Of a stretch of 64,000 bases of DNA, positions 1 to 9,008 are shown piece by piece. The notes beneath the pieces were generated by a model. It saw only the letters and a program-made list of their open reading frames with translations, searched no databases and was not told the DNA's origin. The stretch lies in NCBI RefSeq assembly GCF_024807945.1, contig NZ_JANUFD010000001.1:310001-374000 (forward strand), read 5' to 3'. Source of the stretch: Pseudomonas sp. JUb42. GTDB taxonomy: Bacteria; Pseudomonadota; Gammaproteobacteria; Pseudomonadales; Pseudomonadaceae. The translations under genes and the position numbers were made by a program. Each line of letters begins with the position of its first letter. Position 1 is the first letter of the stretch.

Positions 1-97
1 GGCTAATCGCACCTGATTAACAGCTTAGCCGGTGGTTGGCCGGGCACTGGGAATTGTGGTTTCTTGTCTGCTATCGCAGAGCGAAAGCCTTATTTCT

Positions 98-164
98 GTA
101 GGACCGGCTTTAGCCGGGAGAGCATCAGCTTCAACCCCCCCCTCCCGGCTAAAGCCGGTCCTAC
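98..164. repeat. REP-like inverted repeat, GTAGGACCGGCTTTAGCC type
   Basis: An imperfect hairpin has arms GTAGGACCGGCTTTAGCCGG and its reverse complement around a short A/C-rich loop. The same element recurs at 10731, 47343 and 61966, and as a minimal palindrome at 63507. It lies downstream of the OpgC-like gene and could end transcription or protect mRNA ends; that role is inferred. Confidence 0.8.
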
Positions 165-204
165 GAAACCCATTTCCAATCAATGGATCGGGTTTGCGGG
201 CTGA

Positions 205-1323
205 TCAAACCGTCATCACCCGCGCCGGTTTGTTCAGCTGCCTGTTCCACTCCAGGCCCGCGGCCATCAGCCCCATCAGCAGCACGCCGAGCAGGGCGGT
301 GCAGATTTGCATGGGCCAGGTATCACCGGCCAGGGCATTTGCCGCGTCGGCCAGCGTCGAGAGCAGTACGCCGAAGCAGAAGACTTCCAGGGAATAGCGG
401 CCCATGCGGCAGGTATGGTGTGCCGGCCAGTTATTCAGCCAGCGGTGATGGTCGGGCAGCAGCCTGGCGGTGCAGTAAGCCAGGGCCAGGAAGTGCAGCA
501 GGCGCGCCGGGGCCAGGTCGGTCTTGTAGATCAGCGGAGTCAGCCAGTGCGGCATCAGGGCGGTATGCAGATCGGGCCAGTTGACGCTGACGGTGAGGAC
601 ACCGGCAGCAATTACGTAGGTCGCTGCGAGCAGGAACAGCGGCTGCTGGCGCAAGGCGCGTTTCGGCGAGGCACTCGGAGGCCGGGCGTTCAGGGCGCAA
701 AAACCGCCGAGCACGAACAGCAGTTGCCAGGCCACCGGGTTGAAGTACCAGACGCCGCCGTTAGAGGCCGACAGATTCCAGCCGAGCAGCGGCACCATCA
801 GGTACAGGGCCACGGAGCCGGCCACCGCCAACAGCGGCTTGCGCATCAACACTGGCAGCACCAGGGGCAAGGCCAGCAACAGCAGGATGTACAGCGGCAA
901 CGGGTCGGTCAGGTTGGGTTTGAAGCGCAGCAGCAATTCATCGGCCAGGGCCGCCTGAGGATTGCCGACGAAATACTCCAGGCCCATCTGCTGCACCATG
1001 TCCCGGGTTTCAACATGGTTGTTGGCAATGAAGACGATGCCCATCAGCAGGGTCAGCAGGAAAATATGCACCACATACAACACCCAGGTGCGGCGCAGGA
1101 TGCGCATACAGGCCACCAGCCAGCCTTCGCGCTGAAGGATGCGGCCATAAGCCAGAACGGCGGCATAGCCCGCCAGGAAGACAAAGACTTCCGCCGCGTC
1201 ACTGAAGCCGAAGTTACGCAGGGTCAACTGGCCCAGCGGGTTGTCGGGCACGTGATCCCAGAAAATGAAGATCAGCGCTAGACCCCGGAAGAAGTCGATG
1301 CGCGGGTCGCGTCCGTCAGTCAT
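205..1323 (-). CDS. OpgC-domain membrane acyltransferase
   Basis: A 372-residue polytopic membrane protein. The N-terminus carries the RIDFFRGLAL signature of the OpgC / acyltransferase-3 group, followed by about ten hydrophobic segments (for example near residues 45-60, 75-100, 150-165 and 335-355). OpgC proteins transfer succinyl groups to osmoregulated periplasmic glucans in the inner membrane. No opgG or opgH lies nearby, so the acceptor here is unknown. The start is taken at the ATG giving MTDGRDPRI, because the upstream in-frame extension to 1440 lacks the family look and the known domain begins right at this Met. Family assignment is firm; the substrate is inferred. Confidence 0.85.
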   Translation of the reverse strand: MTDGRDPRIDFFRGLALIFIFWDHVPDNPLGQLTLRNFGFSDAAEVFVFLAGYAAVLAYGRILQREGWLVACMRILRRTWVLYVVHIFLLTLLMGIVFIANNHVETRDMVQQMGLEYFVGNPQAALADELLLRFKPNLTDPLPLYILLLLALPLVLPVLMRKPLLAVAGSVALYLMVPLLGWNLSASNGGVWYFNPVAWQLLFVLGGFCALNARPPSASPKRALRQQPLFLLAATYVIAAGVLTVSVNWPDLHTALMPHWLTPLIYKTDLAPARLLHFLALAYCTARLLPDHHRWLNNWPAHHTCRMGRYSLEVFCFGVLLSTLADAANALAGDTWPMQICTALLGVLLMGLMAAGLEWNRQLNKPARVMTV

Positions 1324-1513
1324 AACGGTAGGCTCTTGAGTCGTATTTAAAAGATAGGTCAAGCAGACCTGAGGTTCCGTGTCGCCGGTCAGGGGCTGAT
1401 CGGCGGCGCGGAGGGTGGCGGGATTTGGCGATAAAAGCAAAGCGGGGGTATTACAGGATGTCTCGAAATACAGGCAGTTCGCCGTGATGGCGAACTGTCT
1501 GAATCGGCCTCAA

Positions 1514-3127
1514 TCAATCCACATCATTGGCATCGAAACTGTCGGCACGGGCCATGCGCCACATGCGCGAATAGAAACTGTCGTCGACGATGCCGTTGAG
1601 CAGTTGCCCCGGTTGCAGGAACACGTGGGTCTGGGAGAACAGCTTGACCTCGGTGGCCGACATGCGTCGCACCAGGTGCTTGGCTTCCAGTTGTGAAGGC
1701 TGATCGAGGCCCGCAGCGGCAAGCATTTCCGCCAGGGCATGCAGGGTATTGCGGTGGAAGTTGAAGACTCGCTGGGCCTTGTCCGGAACCACCAGGGCGC
1801 GCTGGCGCAGGGTGTCCTGAGTAGCGACGCCGGTCGGGCATTTGTTGGTGTGGCAGCTCTGCGACTGGATGCAGCCGATGGCGAACATGAAGCCCCGTGC
1901 CGAGTTGGCCCAGTCGGCGCCGATGGCCAGTACGCAGGCGATATCAAACGCGCTGACGATCTTGCCACTGGCGCCGAGCTTGATCTTGTCGCGCAGGTTC
2001 AGGCCGACCAGGGTGTTGTGCACAAACAGCAGGCCTTCGCGCATGGGCGAGCCCATGTGGTCGGTGAATTCCACGGGAGCTGCGCCGGTGCCGCCTTCGG
2101 TGCCGTCGATGACGATGAAGTCCGGGAGGATTCCGGTTTCCAGCATGGCCTTGGCAATGCCCATGAACTCCCAGGGGTGGCCTAGGCAGAACTTGAAGCC
2201 CACCGGCTTGCCGCCGGACAGTTCACGCAATTGCGCGATGAAATGCATCATCTCGATGGGCGTGGAGAAGGCGCTGTGCCGTGATGGCGAGATGCAGTCT
2301 TCGCCCATGGGCACGCCGCGGGTTTCGGAGATTTCCAGGGTGACCTTGTGCTTGGGCAGGATGCCGCCATGGCCGGGCTTGGCGCCCTGGCTCAGCTTGA
2401 TCTCGATCATTCGCACCTGCGGGTCCCTGGCCTGCACGCTGAAGCGTTGCGGGTCGAAGCTGCCGTCGGCATTGCGGCAACCGAAGTAGCCGCTGCCCAG
2501 TTCCCAGGTCAGGTCGCCGCCGTTTTCGCGGTGATAGGAGCTGATGCTGCCTTCGCCGGTGTCGTGGGCGAAGTTGCCCAGCTTGGCGCCCTGGTTCAGC
2601 GCGCGAATGGCGTTGGCGCTGAGGGAGCCGAAACTCATGGCCGAGATATTGAAGATCGACGCCGAATACGGCTGGCTGCACTGCGGGCCGCCGACGGTGA
2701 CGCGGAACGAATTAGGGTCGCTCAACGGCGCCGGGCGCATGGAGTGGCCGATGAATTCGAAGCCGGTCTGGTAGACGTCGATCAGGGTGCCGAAAGGCTT
2801 GTCCGCCGATTCGTTCTTGGCCCGGGAGTAGACCAACGAACGCTGGGCGCGAGAGAAGGGCAGGGCGTCGCTGTCGGACTCCAGCAGGTACTGGCGGATC
2901 TCCGGGCGAATGGCTTCGACGGCGTAGCGGATATTGCCCAGGATCGGGTAATTGCGTCGCACCGAGTGGGGCGATTGCAGCAGGTCGAACAGGCCGACCA
3001 GGCTAAGTACGGCGGTGATCAGGGTGAACGGCCAGAGCCATTCGTGCTGCCAGAATGGCAGGCTTAACAGGGTGAACAGCACGCAACCAACGAACACGGC
3101 GTAACGACTGAGTAAAGACAAGCTCAT
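1514..3127 (-). CDS. FMN-binding glutamate synthase family protein
   Basis: A 537-residue protein with two N-terminal hydrophobic segments (about residues 7-45) and a glutamate-synthase-type FMN barrel over roughly residues 95-490. The segment GTEGGTGAAP and the cysteine cluster C-x5-C-x4-C in CIQSQSCHTNKCPTG match the FMN site and the 3Fe-4S site of GltB. It lacks the glutaminase and C-terminal domains of GltB, so it is not an ordinary GOGAT. Members are common as single genes and their reaction is not established. It stands alone, convergent with nothing, with the LuxR gene upstream on the same strand about 100 bases away. Confidence 0.85.
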   Translation of the reverse strand: MSLSLLSRYAVFVGCVLFTLLSLPFWQHEWLWPFTLITAVLSLVGLFDLLQSPHSVRRNYPILGNIRYAVEAIRPEIRQYLLESDSDALPFSRAQRSLVYSRAKNESADKPFGTLIDVYQTGFEFIGHSMRPAPLSDPNSFRVTVGGPQCSQPYSASIFNISAMSFGSLSANAIRALNQGAKLGNFAHDTGEGSISSYHRENGGDLTWELGSGYFGCRNADGSFDPQRFSVQARDPQVRMIEIKLSQGAKPGHGGILPKHKVTLEISETRGVPMGEDCISPSRHSAFSTPIEMMHFIAQLRELSGGKPVGFKFCLGHPWEFMGIAKAMLETGILPDFIVIDGTEGGTGAAPVEFTDHMGSPMREGLLFVHNTLVGLNLRDKIKLGASGKIVSAFDIACVLAIGADWANSARGFMFAIGCIQSQSCHTNKCPTGVATQDTLRQRALVVPDKAQRVFNFHRNTLHALAEMLAAAGLDQPSQLEAKHLVRRMSATEVKLFSQTHVFLQPGQLLNGIVDDSFYSRMWRMARADSFDANDVD

Positions 3128-3227
3128 ACGGAATCCTGAGGGCTAATGGCGGTTGGTAGTCAAAGGGTCTGGCGATCTGTGCCGCATCTACCCAGGGTTT
3201 CTTATGGGAGTAACGCCTTGAGTCATT

Positions 3228-4031
3228 TCAAGCGTTTTGCGCCTGAAGGAAAATCGAAAACAGTTCGGATTGAGATTTGATCCCCAGTTTGCTGTACATG
3301 TGTTTCTTGTGCACGCGTACGGTTTCCACCGAAATATCCAGTTTGCGGGCGATCTCCTTGCCCGAGCAGCCGCTGAGCATCAGGCGCCCGACGTCCAGTT
3401 CCCGAGCGGTCAGTTGCGCGCCCTTGAGTTGCTGCACCGAAGTTTCCAGGCGGCTGCGCCAGTCCTGATCCTGAGTGGCAGGTTCCACCGATACAGGATG
3501 ATCGTTCAATTCGAAGGGCAGGCGCTGGCGCAACAATGCCACCACCCACGGCTGGATCAACGATAGCAGGGCAATGTGCTCGGCGCTGAAACGCTGGGTC
3601 GAGCCCAGCGACAGGCACAAGGTCCGCTCACCCGGCAGTTGGCAATTGAACTGGATTTCGTCGGCCACCACATTGAGGCGAAAGTAGCGCTGGTAATACT
3701 CGGTGAGTTCGAAATGCTCCGGCGCGACTTCGGCCAGGCGCAGCAGGCCGGTCTGCGGGTGCTCGCGGCTGGCGATGTAGAAGGGGTCGAGCAGGTACAG
3801 GCCTTTGAGGTAGTCCTGAAACAACTGGTCGGGGCTGCCGTCTTCGGCAGGGCATTCGGCGAACACCTGGGGGCGCTCACGGGCGCTGAATTGCAGGGCG
3901 ACCCAGCTATCGAACGGCACGTACTGGCCGAGCAGGCGGACCAGCTGCGCCCAGAAATTGGGCCGGTCCAGTGCTTCGATCAATTGCGCGACAGCACGGT
4001 GCCAGGCGACGTCCTGTAGTGAAATGCTCAT
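3228..4031 (-). CDS. LuxR family transcriptional regulator
   Basis: A 267-residue protein with a long N-terminal region of unknown ligand and a C-terminal LuxR helix-turn-helix at about residues 200-260 (LTARELDVGRLMLSGCSGKE, then VRVHKKHMYSKLG). There is no receiver domain. It is divergent from the amidase and permease genes at 4166-6476, which suggests it controls them; the 134-base gap would hold the operators. I saw no lux-box-like palindrome clear enough to list. The signal could be the amide or amine handled by those genes, but that is inference from position only. Confidence 0.8.
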   Translation of the reverse strand: MSISLQDVAWHRAVAQLIEALDRPNFWAQLVRLLGQYVPFDSWVALQFSARERPQVFAECPAEDGSPDQLFQDYLKGLYLLDPFYIASREHPQTGLLRLAEVAPEHFELTEYYQRYFRLNVVADEIQFNCQLPGERTLCLSLGSTQRFSAEHIALLSLIQPWVVALLRQRLPFELNDHPVSVEPATQDQDWRSRLETSVQQLKGAQLTARELDVGRLMLSGCSGKEIARKLDISVETVRVHKKHMYSKLGIKSQSELFSIFLQAQNA

Positions 4032-4165
4032 TCATACCCCTTTAGGGTTACCGCAGCTGCGTAATACCCCGTAACACTTGCTGATGCGCATACTGCCTGC
4101 CGAGCCGATGATCAGGCCAGCATTTATTGTGCCGGACCGGCTCCTGTTCCGAACAAGGAGAACCC

Positions 4166-4984
4166 ATGAAGGTCGAACTCGCCCAACTTGCGGGCCAGGA
4201 CAATGGCACTGCCCATAACCTGAAGAGCGCACTGGCTGCGATTACCGCCTCTGCCAGCGACACGCAACTGATTGTCTTCCCGGAAACCCACCTGATGGGC
4301 TTCCCGTCCGCCGACACCGTCGCGCAGATTGCCGAACCCCTCGACGGCCCGACCGTACAAGCGGTGCAACAGGCTGCCCGGGCCAGGAAGATCGCAGTCG
4401 TGGTTGGCGTGGCGGAAAACGATAACGGCACGTTCTACAACACCACGCTGCTGATCGACGCCGAGGGCGAGATTGCCCTGCGCTATCGCAAGACTCACCT
4501 GTGGGCGTCGGACCGTGGCGTGTTCAGTGCCGGTGATCGCTTTGTCACGGCGCAGTGGAACGGCCTGCGCGTCGGCGTGCTGATCTGCTACGACATCGAA
4601 TTCCCTGAATCGGCCCGGGCCCTGGCACAACTGGGCGCCGAGCTGATCATCGTCACCAACGGCAATATGGACCCCTACGGCCCGACTCATCGCACCGCGA
4701 TCATGGCCCGCGCCCAGGAAAATCAGGCATTCGCCCTGATGGTCAACCGGGTGGGCGAAGGCGACGGCCAATTGGTATTCGCCGGTGGCAGCGCCCTGGT
4801 CGATCCGTTCGGCACGCTGCTGCATGAAGCCGGGCGCGAGCCCTGCCAGTTCAGCGTCGAGCTGGACCTGGCCCAACTGGCCGCAGCCCGTCGTGACTAC
4901 CGTTATTTGGACGACCAGCGCCTGCGTCTGGCCGGCGAAGTCGTCGAGCACGCCGATGGCCGACGCGAGTTGTTGATGCCCTGA
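4166..4984 (+). CDS. Carbon-nitrogen hydrolase (nitrilase superfamily amidase)
   Basis: A 272-residue single-domain nitrilase-fold amidase. The catalytic triad is visible: Glu in VFPETHL near residue 40, Lys in YRKTHLW near 110, and the nucleophilic Cys in LICYDIEFPE near 145. Such enzymes hydrolyse small amides or N-carbamoyl amines in the cytoplasm. The start is the ATG at 4166, preceded by AAGGAG at a good distance; an earlier in-frame start would lie outside the domain. An APC permease follows 170 bases downstream and probably imports the substrate. The exact substrate cannot be read from the sequence; an amino acid amide or a polyamine derivative are both possible. Confidence 0.87.
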   Translation: MKVELAQLAGQDNGTAHNLKSALAAITASASDTQLIVFPETHLMGFPSADTVAQIAEPLDGPTVQAVQQAARARKIAVVVGVAENDNGTFYNTTLLIDAEGEIALRYRKTHLWASDRGVFSAGDRFVTAQWNGLRVGVLICYDIEFPESARALAQLGAELIIVTNGNMDPYGPTHRTAIMARAQENQAFALMVNRVGEGDGQLVFAGGSALVDPFGTLLHEAGREPCQFSVELDLAQLAAARRDYRYLDDQRLRLAGEVVEHADGRRELLMP

Positions 4985-5150
4985 AGTTTCACCCCCGACA
5001 AGTCGAGGCGCCCGACTCAGATGTTTGCCATCAAGAGCGAACCCGGAGCGCCCTGAGCGGTTTTGCCACGTACAGCGTGGCAGTGTTTCACCGCATGGTT
5101 ATGCCGAACTTTTCTCTGCCATAAAACCTATAAATCCGGAGTAGTCGCAC

Positions 5151-6476
5151 ATGGCTCATTTGAAACGGACCCTTTCACTAGGGTCGGTGGTGCTGTTTGG
5201 CATCGCCTACATGACACCCATCATTGTTCTCGGGACATTCGGCATCCTCGCCCAGTCCACCGCTGGCATGGTGCCTGCGGCGTATCTGGCGGCGCTGGTC
5301 GCGATGTTCTTCACCGCGTTGAGTTACGGACACATGGCCTCGGCCTTCCCGGTAGCGGGTTCGGCCTACAGCTATGTGCGCAAGGCCATCAGCCCCAAGC
5401 TGGGCTTCGTCGCCGGTTGGGCGGTGCTGCTCGACTACCTGTTCCTGCCCATGGCCATCTGGCTGATCGGCGCGGCTTACCTGGGTTCGGCGTTCCCCTC
5501 GGTTCCGCAACCAGTGTGGGTCCTGGCCTTTATTGTCATCACCAGCGTGATCAATATCGTCGGCCTGAAACTGGCCAACACCATTAACGCACTGCTGATG
5601 ATCGTGCAGTTCCTCGTGTTGATCGCCTTCGTGGCACTGTGCATTCATTACATCGGCGGTGACGTCAGCAAGCCGCTGTGGACCCTGGCGCCTTTCGTCA
5701 GCGGCGACATGCAGATGCCGATGATCATGAGCGGCGCGGCGATTGCCTGCTATTCGTTCCTTGGCTTCGATGCCGTCAGCACCCTGACCGAAGAAACCCG
5801 CGATCCGCGCAAAACCATTCCCAGGGCGATCATGCTGATCACCCTGATCGGTGGCCTGATTTTCGTCGGCGTGTCGTACTTTGTGCAGCTGGCCCATCCG
5901 TCGTTCGTGTTCGAGAACGTCGACTCAGCCGCCTATGAAATCGCCCGCAATATCGGCGGCGATGTGTTCGTCAGCATCTTCCTCATCGGCCTGATCGTCG
6001 GCCAGTTCGCCTCGGGGCTGTCGGCCCAGGCCAGCGGCTCGCGCCTGCTCTATGCCATGGGCCGTGATGGCGTGCTGCCGAAGAGCTTCTTCGCCGGTTT
6101 GAGCGAGCGTTTCGGTACGCCGGTCAACAGCATCCTGCTCTGCGCCGTGGTCGCCTTGCTGGCCCTGAAGCTGGACGTCACTACCTCGACCTCCTTCATC
6201 AACTTTGGCGCTTTCCTGGCCTTTAGCCTCGTCAACCTGTCGGTGATCTTCCACTACTGGATAGGCGGCGAGAAACGCGGCCTGCGCGAGTTGGTGCTGT
6301 TCCTGGTATTCCCGCTGATCGGCCTGATTGCCGACCTGTGGCTGATGATCAGCCTCGACAAGCTGGCGATCATCCTCGGCCTGAGCTGGCTGGCGGTGGG
6401 CGTGGTCTACCTGGCCTGGCTGACTGGCGGTTTCAGCCGCCAACCGCCGGAAATGGATTTTCAGGAAGCGACGTGA
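5151..6476 (+). CDS. APC family amino acid/polyamine permease
   Basis: A 441-residue integral membrane protein of about twelve helices with the APC signature near the N-terminus (GIAYMTPIIVLGTFG) and the conserved region ACYSFLGFDAVSTLTEETRD in the middle. Proteins of this family import amino acids, amines or polyamines by proton symport. It follows the carbon-nitrogen hydrolase on the same strand and both face the LuxR regulator, so uptake followed by amide hydrolysis is a reasonable combined role. No terminator is visible between the two genes. Substrate is not assigned. Confidence 0.87.
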   Translation: MAHLKRTLSLGSVVLFGIAYMTPIIVLGTFGILAQSTAGMVPAAYLAALVAMFFTALSYGHMASAFPVAGSAYSYVRKAISPKLGFVAGWAVLLDYLFLPMAIWLIGAAYLGSAFPSVPQPVWVLAFIVITSVINIVGLKLANTINALLMIVQFLVLIAFVALCIHYIGGDVSKPLWTLAPFVSGDMQMPMIMSGAAIACYSFLGFDAVSTLTEETRDPRKTIPRAIMLITLIGGLIFVGVSYFVQLAHPSFVFENVDSAAYEIARNIGGDVFVSIFLIGLIVGQFASGLSAQASGSRLLYAMGRDGVLPKSFFAGLSERFGTPVNSILLCAVVALLALKLDVTTSTSFINFGAFLAFSLVNLSVIFHYWIGGEKRGLRELVLFLVFPLIGLIADLWLMISLDKLAIILGLSWLAVGVVYLAWLTGGFSRQPPEMDFQEAT

Positions 6477-6506
6477 TTCGTTTCTGAATTGAAATGAGAG
6501 TCACAT

Positions 6507-6584
6507 TGTGGGAGCTGGCTGGCGATGGCGGTGGGCAGACAGCGGGTGTGTTATCTGACCTGACGCCATCGCCAGCCTGCGCTC
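6507..6584. repeat. Inverted repeat, GGAGCTGGCTGGCGATGGCG type
   Basis: Arms GAGCTGGCTGGCGATGGCG and CGCCATCGCCAGCC pair with a loop of about 30 bases. It is a different sequence class from the neighbouring repeat at 6645, so two repeat families are stacked behind the permease gene. Confidence 0.6.
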
Positions 6585-6644
6585 GAAGACTGTTGGAGCG
6601 AGGCTAGCCCGCGAAGGCCTCGACCGACTGAATCACAGAGACTG

Positions 6645-6736
6645 TGTGGGAGCGAATTCATTCGCGAAGGCGGTGTTCCAGGCGATGAAGATGCGTCGAA
6701 TGTACCGGCCTCTTCGCGAATGAATTCGCTCCCACA
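6645..6736. repeat. REP-like paired inverted repeat, GAATTCATTCGCG type
   Basis: Left arm TGTGGGAGCGAATTCATTCG and right arm CGAATGAATTCGCTCCCACA enclose a 50-base centre. The whole unit is nearly identical to the copy at 17879, including the centre. Confidence 0.85.
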
Positions 6737-6827
6737 AGATGGATCTCCCACGGAGCGTCAGGTGTGATCAAGCTCGCAAATGCACTGAATCAATGAGATT
6801 GATTGTCATCGGGATACATTGAAGTGT

Positions 6828-6850
6828 AATGTTATAACTATCGAAATTAC
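6828..6850 (+). promoter_or_regulatory. Candidate Zur box upstream of the zinc-free L31 gene
   Basis: The sequence AATGTTATAACTATCGAAAT resembles one half of the proteobacterial Zur palindrome (AATGTTATA / TATAACATT) with a weaker second half. It ends about 20 bases before the start codon of a cysteine-free L31 gene, the classic Zur target, which makes the assignment plausible. Confidence 0.55.
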
Positions 6851-6869
6851 ACAAAGCCCCGGAGGCACC

Positions 6870-7154
6870 ATGAAAGCTGATATCCATCCCGCGTACCGTA
6901 CCGTGCTGTTCCATGACACCGCCGCCGATGTGTTTTTCCTGATCGGTTCGACGGTCGACACGGACCGCACCCATGCCCACACCGATGGCACGACCTATCC
7001 TTACGTCGCCCTCGATGTGTCCAGCGCTTCCCACCCGATGTACACCGGGCAGCAGCGCAAGACCACCACTGAAGGCCGTATCGCCGGCTTCAACAAGCGC
7101 TTCGCCACCTTTGGCTCCGGCGGCGCGAAAAAAGACAGCCCGGCCGCTGAATGA
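6870..7154 (+). CDS. rpmE2: 50S ribosomal protein L31 type B (cysteine-free paralog)
   Basis: A 94-residue protein starting [16 protein letters not shown], the type B L31 form. It contains no cysteine at all, so it lacks the zinc-binding CxxC ribbon of the ordinary L31. Under zinc shortage this paralog replaces the zinc-containing L31 in the large subunit and frees zinc. The C-terminus is slightly longer than usual with a Lys/Ser/Ala tail. The ATG follows GGAGG closely, which fixes the start over the upstream in-frame ATG at 6819. A Zur-like site lies just upstream and a strong terminator follows, so it is a single-gene unit. Confidence 0.93.
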   Translation: MKADIHPAYRTVLFHDTAADVFFLIGSTVDTDRTHAHTDGTTYPYVALDVSSASHPMYTGQQRKTTTEGRIAGFNKRFATFGSGGAKKDSPAAE

Positions 7155-7167
7155 TGCGGTGCAGACG

Positions 7168-7214
7168 CCACGCTGTGAACGAACCCCGGTCCGTTCGCAG
7201 CGTGGTTTTTTTTT
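7168..7214 (+). terminator. Rho-independent terminator of the L31 gene
   Basis: CCACGCTGTGAACG pairs with CGTTCGCAGCGTGG and is followed directly by nine T residues. Confidence 0.9.
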
Positions 7215-7316
7215 GCCTGTTTTTCCTGGTCATTTCGACAATTGGCGGCGTCTGCCACTGGACTAACCGGGCAAATTGCTTTTGACTCTGCGACCTGAAA
7301 AACAGGAGTGGTCGCT

Positions 7317-8408
7317 TTGAAAAAGTCAGTCGCCATCGTCTTCGGTGGGCAATCTTGCGAGCATGAAGTGTCGTTGCAATCGGCACGCAACGTCATCAAT
7401 GCGATTGATCGCAACCTGTACGAATTAACCCTGATCGGCATCGACAAGGGCGGCCGCTGGCTGCGTTTCGAGGAAGCCGATTACCTGGTCAACCCCACCG
7501 ACCCTGCGAAGATTCGCCTGAGCACCTCCGGGCGCCTGCTGGCGTTATTGCCGGGCAGTCATGGCGGGCAGTTTGTCGAGGTCGAGTCTGCCCATGAGCT
7601 ACCGCGCATTGACGTGGTGTTCCCGCTGATTCACGGCGCGTTCGGCGAAGATGGCTCGATTCAGGGCCTGTTGCGTTTGCTCGCCATTCCCTTTGTCGGC
7701 CCTGATGTATTGGGCTCGGCGGCCTGCATGGACAAGGACGTGACCAAGCGCCTGCTGCGCGATGCCGGGATTGCCGTGGCACCTTTTGAAGTGGTGCGTC
7801 GCGGTCAGGTGCCGGTATTCGCCACCCTGGCCGAGCGCCTGGGCCTGCCGCTGTTCGTCAAACCGGCGAGCCAGGGTTCTTCCGTGGGCGTGAGCAAGGT
7901 CAGTGACGAGGCCGGTTTCAACGCAGCCCTGGCCCTGGCGTTTGAGTTCGATCACAAGGTGCTGATCGAGCAGGGCATCGTCGGTCGTGAAGTGGAATGC
8001 GCGGTGCTGGGCAACCACCAGGCCGAAGTCAGCGTGTGCGGTGAAGTCATCGCCAACGATGAGTTCTACGCCTACGACACCAAGTACCTCAACGACGGTC
8101 AGGCGCGTATCGCCATTCCGGCGCAACTGGCGCCACAGGTGAGTGAGCAGGTTCGTGAAGTGGCCTTGCACGCCTACCGAATCCTTGAGTGCGCAGGGTT
8201 GGCGCGGGTGGATTTCTTCGTCACCGACGCTGCTGCGATCATCATCAACGAGGTCAACACCATCCCCGGTTTCACCTCGATCAGCATGTATCCCAAGTTG
8301 TGGCAGGCGACAGGCCTGAGCTATCCGGCGTTGATTGAGCGCTTGATCAACCTGGCCCTGGAGCGCGCCCAAGAAGCCCGGCAATTGAAGACGGAAATTT
8401 TCCTGTGA
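7317..8408 (+). CDS. ddl: D-alanine--D-alanine ligase
   Basis: A 363-residue ATP-grasp ligase that joins two D-alanines for peptidoglycan precursors in the cytoplasm. The N-terminal signature [19 protein letters not shown], the central [16 protein letters not shown] and the C-terminal [19 protein letters not shown] cover the ATP, substrate and magnesium sites. Length fits the longer DdlA-like form. The start is read as TTG at 7317 because AGGAG sits 8 bases before it; the GTG at 7308 would overlap that ribosome site. It is outside the division cluster where ddlB is normally found, so this is probably a second ligase. A Nudix gene overlaps its stop. Confidence 0.92.
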   Translation: MKKSVAIVFGGQSCEHEVSLQSARNVINAIDRNLYELTLIGIDKGGRWLRFEEADYLVNPTDPAKIRLSTSGRLLALLPGSHGGQFVEVESAHELPRIDVVFPLIHGAFGEDGSIQGLLRLLAIPFVGPDVLGSAACMDKDVTKRLLRDAGIAVAPFEVVRRGQVPVFATLAERLGLPLFVKPASQGSSVGVSKVSDEAGFNAALALAFEFDHKVLIEQGIVGREVECAVLGNHQAEVSVCGEVIANDEFYAYDTKYLNDGQARIAIPAQLAPQVSEQVREVALHAYRILECAGLARVDFFVTDAAAIIINEVNTIPGFTSISMYPKLWQATGLSYPALIERLINLALERAQEARQLKTEIFL

Positions 8409-8815
8409 AGCGGATCAACATCGCTGCGGCCCTGTTGATCGGCCCGGACCAGCGCACGCTGCTGGTGCGCAAGCGCGGCACCCAGGCGTTCATGCAGCCC
8501 GGCGGCAAGATCGACGCAGGCGAGACCGCCGAACGGGCGCTGGTCCGCGAACTGGAAGAAGAACTGGGTTTGCGCATCGACCCGCAACAGGCGCTGTTCC
8601 TCGGTGAATTCAGCGCCCCGGCGGCCAATGAGCCGGGGTTTGAAGTGCGTTGTCAGTTGTTCGAAGTACGCACCGATGCCCCGGTATTGCCTGCGGCGGA
8701 GATCGAGGAAGTGATCTGGGTCGGGCCTGATCAGGCGCTGCAGCAGGTACTGGCGCCGTTGACGGCGGATTTGATTTTGCCGTTGTATCGCCAGCGGTTG
8801 GCTGCTGACGCCTGA
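8405..8815 (+). CDS. Nudix hydrolase
   Basis: A 136-residue protein with a complete Nudix box at about residues 35-58 ([20 protein letters not shown], then ELGLRI), which binds the metal and hydrolyses a nucleoside diphosphate linked to another group. The GTG start overlaps the TGA of ddl (GTGA), so the two are translationally coupled. The substrate is not predictable; close relatives act on nucleotide sugars, dinucleotides or oxidised nucleotides. Confidence 0.88.
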   Translation: MKRINIAAALLIGPDQRTLLVRKRGTQAFMQPGGKIDAGETAERALVRELEEELGLRIDPQQALFLGEFSAPAANEPGFEVRCQLFEVRTDAPVLPAAEIEEVIWVGPDQALQQVLAPLTADLILPLYRQRLAADA

Positions 8816-8862
8816 CCTTGGCGTGAGCGGGCGGTACACCCAACTCACTGTGAAAATGTCGT

Positions 8863-8956
8863 CTGTGGGAGCGAATTCATTCGCGAAGTCTTTATATCAG
8901 GCGCTACAAATGCATCGATCGCACTGGCCTCTTCGCGAATGAATTCGCTCCCACAG
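8863..8956. repeat. REP-like paired inverted repeat, GAATTCATTCGCG type
   Basis: Arms CTGTGGGAGCGAATTCATTC and its complement at 8933-8956 flank a variable centre. It separates the Nudix gene from the convergent metR gene and may end both transcripts. Confidence 0.85.
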
Positions 8957-9008
8957 GGTTCGCATCCAACAGAATTCAGACCGGCAAATTTATGCCGGCA
9001 GGCCACTG

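Larger units (their letters stand above)
6477..6869. other. Gene-free stretch with three repeat copies and a Zur-like box
   Basis: This gap holds a GAGCTGGCTGGCGATGGCG-type hairpin (6507-6584), half an element of the GAGCGAGGC type (about 6590-6620), a full GAATTCATTCGCG-type repeat (6645-6736) and the promoter region of the L31 gene. Nothing in it looks coding. Confidence 0.7.

Noticed and set aside
8863..8956. CRISPR array
   Set aside because: The repeated units are dispersed inverted repeats between genes, not direct repeats with regular spacers.
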